From the NCBI GenBank assembly GCA_903896675.1, contig CAITYU010000082.1, positions 1 through 36,443 of the forward strand: a stretch of DNA of 36,443 nt, given 5' to 3'. Made by a program: the position numbers and the translations under genes. The notes below the pieces were generated by a model. The model saw only the letters and a list, made by a program, of their open reading frames with translations. It searched no databases and was not told the origin of the DNA. The stretch is from an uncultured Planctomycetaceae bacterium. Its GTDB lineage: Bacteria > Planctomycetota > Planctomycetia > Planctomycetales > Planctomycetaceae. Below, piece by piece: positions 34,726 through 36,443 of this stretch; the stretch's first letter is position 1, and every line of letters starts with the position of its first letter.

Positions 34726-35329
34726 AACGCCGGTTCACACACATGACATCGCAGAATCAGCCTGACTGAAAAGAATGCAACCCCAGCTCGCAGCCAGCGA
34801 GCCATTTCCGCATCTTCCACAGGAAGACTACGCCAGAGTAACCAGTGATCAAGCCACTGAACCTGCCGAGTCCTCAAATCCACCAACACCGGTTCGAAAT
34901 AGTTTTATGGTGTCCCCCCTCTCCCCCCCGCCTCCATTTTCGGCCACCGGCCGAAAATCAGCCACAGCGAAACTGGCAGCCAGCAGGCTGCCACGTTCGC
35001 TGTTCGTTCCAGTCCCTCCTCCCTCAGCCGTAGCCTGAGCTTCAGCCCGGGCAACTGACGCACCCCTCCACCCCAGACACACTGCGTTTTGCAGCCGGAG
35101 GAAGTCCCCTCACACCCCCAACCGACTTCTTTTCCGCGCGTCATTCCCGCCCCGGCCCCGGTTGGAAACAGCAGGTTCCTCACACCCATAATCACTACGT
35201 TTCATGCCACCAGGCTGAGTCCCCATCGGCCGTAACGCAGGTCTCCACGGCCTCTGCACCAACACTATGGGCCTCGCCAACACAGTCAAACCTCACTTCA
35301 ATCCCGATTTCAGCAGCCATTTCGCTTCG
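34726..35329. other. Intergenic region after the cassette operon, no gene seen
   Basis: No ORF with coding character was found. The 35025-35200 part is a diverged match to 25285-25430. Between that and the long repeat, roughly 155 bp (about 35175-35329) are present here and missing in the left copy. No clear terminator follows the DUF1592 gene. Confidence 0.5.
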
Positions 35330-35617
35330 CCAGCAGTAACTTCTGCCCTGCAAACCCCGGAATTCCCATTGCGTCTCCGCTGCCGTAATGCTGCCAGCCA
35401 GCGATGAACCTCGCGTAAACACACCGGGGGGGCTGGCAAAAAACTCTGACGGCCGATCAAGTCAGGTGTTTGGCCCGAGGGCACAACCTGATCGGCTGCA
35501 CGCAGGCTGCTCGGGCATGCTGATTGAGGCCCCACCCCTACCGACCTCTCCGTCGCGTGGATGCCTCGCCCGCCACGGAACCGAGCTCAGACTTCCGGCC
35601 GCGGGATCGTTTTTGAC
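35330..35617 (+). repeat. Direct repeat, right copy
   Basis: 288 bp, same orientation as 25432-25718 and about 94% identical by eye. After its last shared bases (GGGATCGTTTTTGAC) the two flanks diverge at once. Together the copies bracket about 9.6 kb containing only the sigma/FecR/DUF1552/DUF1592 operon. Confidence 0.9.
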
Positions 35618-35968
35618 TCAACGTAAAATGAAGTGCGCGGTTTGAACAAGCATGTTAACCACGAAAGGCACTACTTGTAGAGGCCTCCAAAGGCGAGCCG
35701 TTGGTGGAGGCCAACGGGTGTTGTCCTGAAGTTGGGGGCACCGAACTGGTCCTCGTTGGTTCCCCCTGGGAGGGCGAGGTAACGGATCAGCGGGAGGTTC
35801 GCACGCCCGAGGAGGGGGGGGCAGGGCGACGTGGCCAGTTTCCAGGCCGAATTGGGTTTCTGCCGGAAATGGCCACGCTTTCGCGATCAGGCCCGTACGA
35901 CTACGATCCTGAAACTCCGCCCCGGAGACACAGCAGCCAATTCGTGATGACTTTATCCGTGGTGCCCC
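35618..35968. other. Intergenic region with competing hairpins
   Basis: No credible gene is present; a 122-codon open frame across it has Pro/Gly/Arg-rich, non-coding-looking composition. Two mutually exclusive stems are visible: GGCCTCC (35682-35688) with GGAGGCC (35706-35712), and CCGTTGG (35698-35704) with CCAACGG (35711-35717). Their role, if any, is unknown. Confidence 0.4.
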
Positions 35969-36223
35969 ATGCCCAACCAGCATCAGCTTACTCGATTGCA
36001 CGAGGCACAACTCTCGGCGGATTCGTGGCTGGAATGGTATCGCCTGACACCGATCGAACGGATGCGTGAGTCGATGAAGCTGTGGCGATTCTACCTTGAA
36101 GCCGGAGGCTCGCTTGATCCCGAACCCGATTCTCAAAGTCCTTTCGACCATGTCATGCCACACGGTACGCCACCTGCTTATCGGCGGTCAGGCCTGCGTG
36201 TTGTACGGCGCAGCGGAATTTAG
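35969..36223 (+). CDS. Small conserved protein upstream of a nucleotidyltransferase
   Basis: 84 residues, starting MPNQHQLTRLHEAQLSADSW and continuing LTPIERMRESMKLWRFYLEA, GGSLDPEPDSQSPF and RRSGLRVVRRSGI. I recall short proteins with this LTRLHEAQLSA...GGSLDPEPDxQSPF pattern preceding nucleotidyltransferase genes in planctomycetes, often annotated as hypothetical. It is helical and soluble, with no signal peptide. Its last 110 bp overlap the downstream gene in another frame. By analogy with small-protein/nucleotidyltransferase pairs it could be an antitoxin-like partner, which is inference only. The ribosome site before ATG 35969 is weak. Confidence 0.65.
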   Translation: MPNQHQLTRLHEAQLSADSWLEWYRLTPIERMRESMKLWRFYLEAGGSLDPEPDSQSPFDHVMPHGTPPAYRRSGLRVVRRSGI

Positions 36224-36443
36224 TCGGGATTGTGATCTGGTGATTCTGGCCGATGATGAAAACCTGGGGAACCTGCAATCCGCTCTGGCAGCTTTACAGG
36301 CGGACTGCATCGCAGTGCCTGAATTCAGGGCGGAGTATCTGCAACGTGGGCACGCAATTCATTTCCGCTGCCAGCATCCGGATGTCACCGGACTGCGGAT
36401 TGACATCATGAGTCAGTTGCGTGGCTGTGACTCTTTTGAAGAC
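36114..36443 (+). CDS. Nucleotidyltransferase, 3' end outside window
   Basis: 110 codons are visible and the frame is open to the window edge. The N-terminus reads IPNPILKVLSTMSCHTVRHL, then LLIGGQACVLYGAAEFSRDC and DLVILADDENLGNL. The GG...SRDCDL stretch matches the nucleotidyltransferase fold (GG/GS motif, then DxD, with the first Asp in RDCD). Later 'LRIDIMSQLRG' supplies a further strand with the third Asp. The likely start is TTG 36114, because GGAGG ends five bases upstream; ATG 36150 would cut the first helix. It overlaps the small upstream ORF by 110 bp. Members range from tRNA-nucleotidyltransferase-like to MNT/AbiEii-type toxins; the class cannot be told from this fragment. Confidence 0.7.
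   Translation, partial: MIPNPILKVLSTMSCHTVRHLLIGGQACVLYGAAEFSRDCDLVILADDENLGNLQSALAALQADCIAVPEFRAEYLQRGHAIHFRCQHPDVTGLRIDIMSQLRGCDSFED

Noticed and set aside
34869-34885. GGTTCGAAAT resembling a tRNA T-loop
   Set aside because: No acceptor stem, anticodon stem or CCA-side pairing could be built around it.
35701-36069. 122-codon plus-strand open frame before the nucleotidyltransferase pair
   Set aside because: No ribosome site, Pro/Gly/Arg composition, and it overlaps the better-supported small ORF at 35969.

Overview
The window looks like chromosomal DNA of a planctomycete (Planctomycetota). This rests on families concentrated in that phylum: a DUF1559 prepilin-like protein with the [13 protein letters not shown] leader, two DUF1552 proteins, a DUF1587/DUF1592/DUF1588/DUF1585 cytochrome c protein, a DUF1080 hydrolase, a Rhodopirellula-type ECF sigma factor beside a FecR-domain protein, PQQ-like beta-propeller secretory proteins, a long YidC with a basic tail, and REGEAPAEP-type dispersed repeat DNA. 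No tRNA, rRNA, CRISPR array or transposase gene was seen.

Layout. (1) 1-5.5 kb, plus strand: the end of a beta-propeller protein, an enolase-superfamily enzyme and a second, secreted beta-propeller protein closed by a terminator. (2) 5.6-7.5 kb, minus strand: a zinc-ribbon/HEAT membrane protein followed closely by thpR. (3) 7.7-9.1 kb, plus strand: a secreted DUF1080 hydrolase with a 12-bp palindrome upstream, then a tiny Lys/Ala-rich histone H1-like gene with its own consensus promoter and a strong terminator. (4) 9.2-12.2 kb: a small conserved membrane protein (minus), then a sulfatase and a zinc-type dehydrogenase (plus). (5) 12.25-21.9 kb: an unbroken minus-strand train read from DUF1559 through lipoprotein, short asparaginase, yidC, CbiX-like chelatase, RND-type adaptor, ABM monooxygenase and esterase to DUF1552 and peroxiredoxin. 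(6) 22.1-24.8 kb, plus strand: a long NfeD protein and a small hypothetical protein.

(7) 24.8-36 kb is the accessory part. Two direct repeats of about 288 bp and about 94% identity (25432-25718 and 35330-35617) enclose a single plus-strand operon: ECF sigma factor, FecR-domain regulator, Tat-exported DUF1552, secreted SGNH/DUF4886-like protein, Tat-exported barrel-like protein and a di-heme DUF1592-family protein. Two related hairpin elements lie inside it, and each ends exactly two bases before a signal-peptide ATG. The likely reading is an envelope- or substrate-responsive sigma/anti-sigma switch controlling an exported redox/hydrolytic module, carried as a cassette that could move or be lost by recombination between the repeats. 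To the right lie a small conserved ORF and, overlapping it, the start of a nucleotidyltransferase cut by the window edge.

Functions are inferred from recognised motifs by reading. No database search was run, and start codons are chosen from Shine-Dalgarno spacing and signal-peptide placement.
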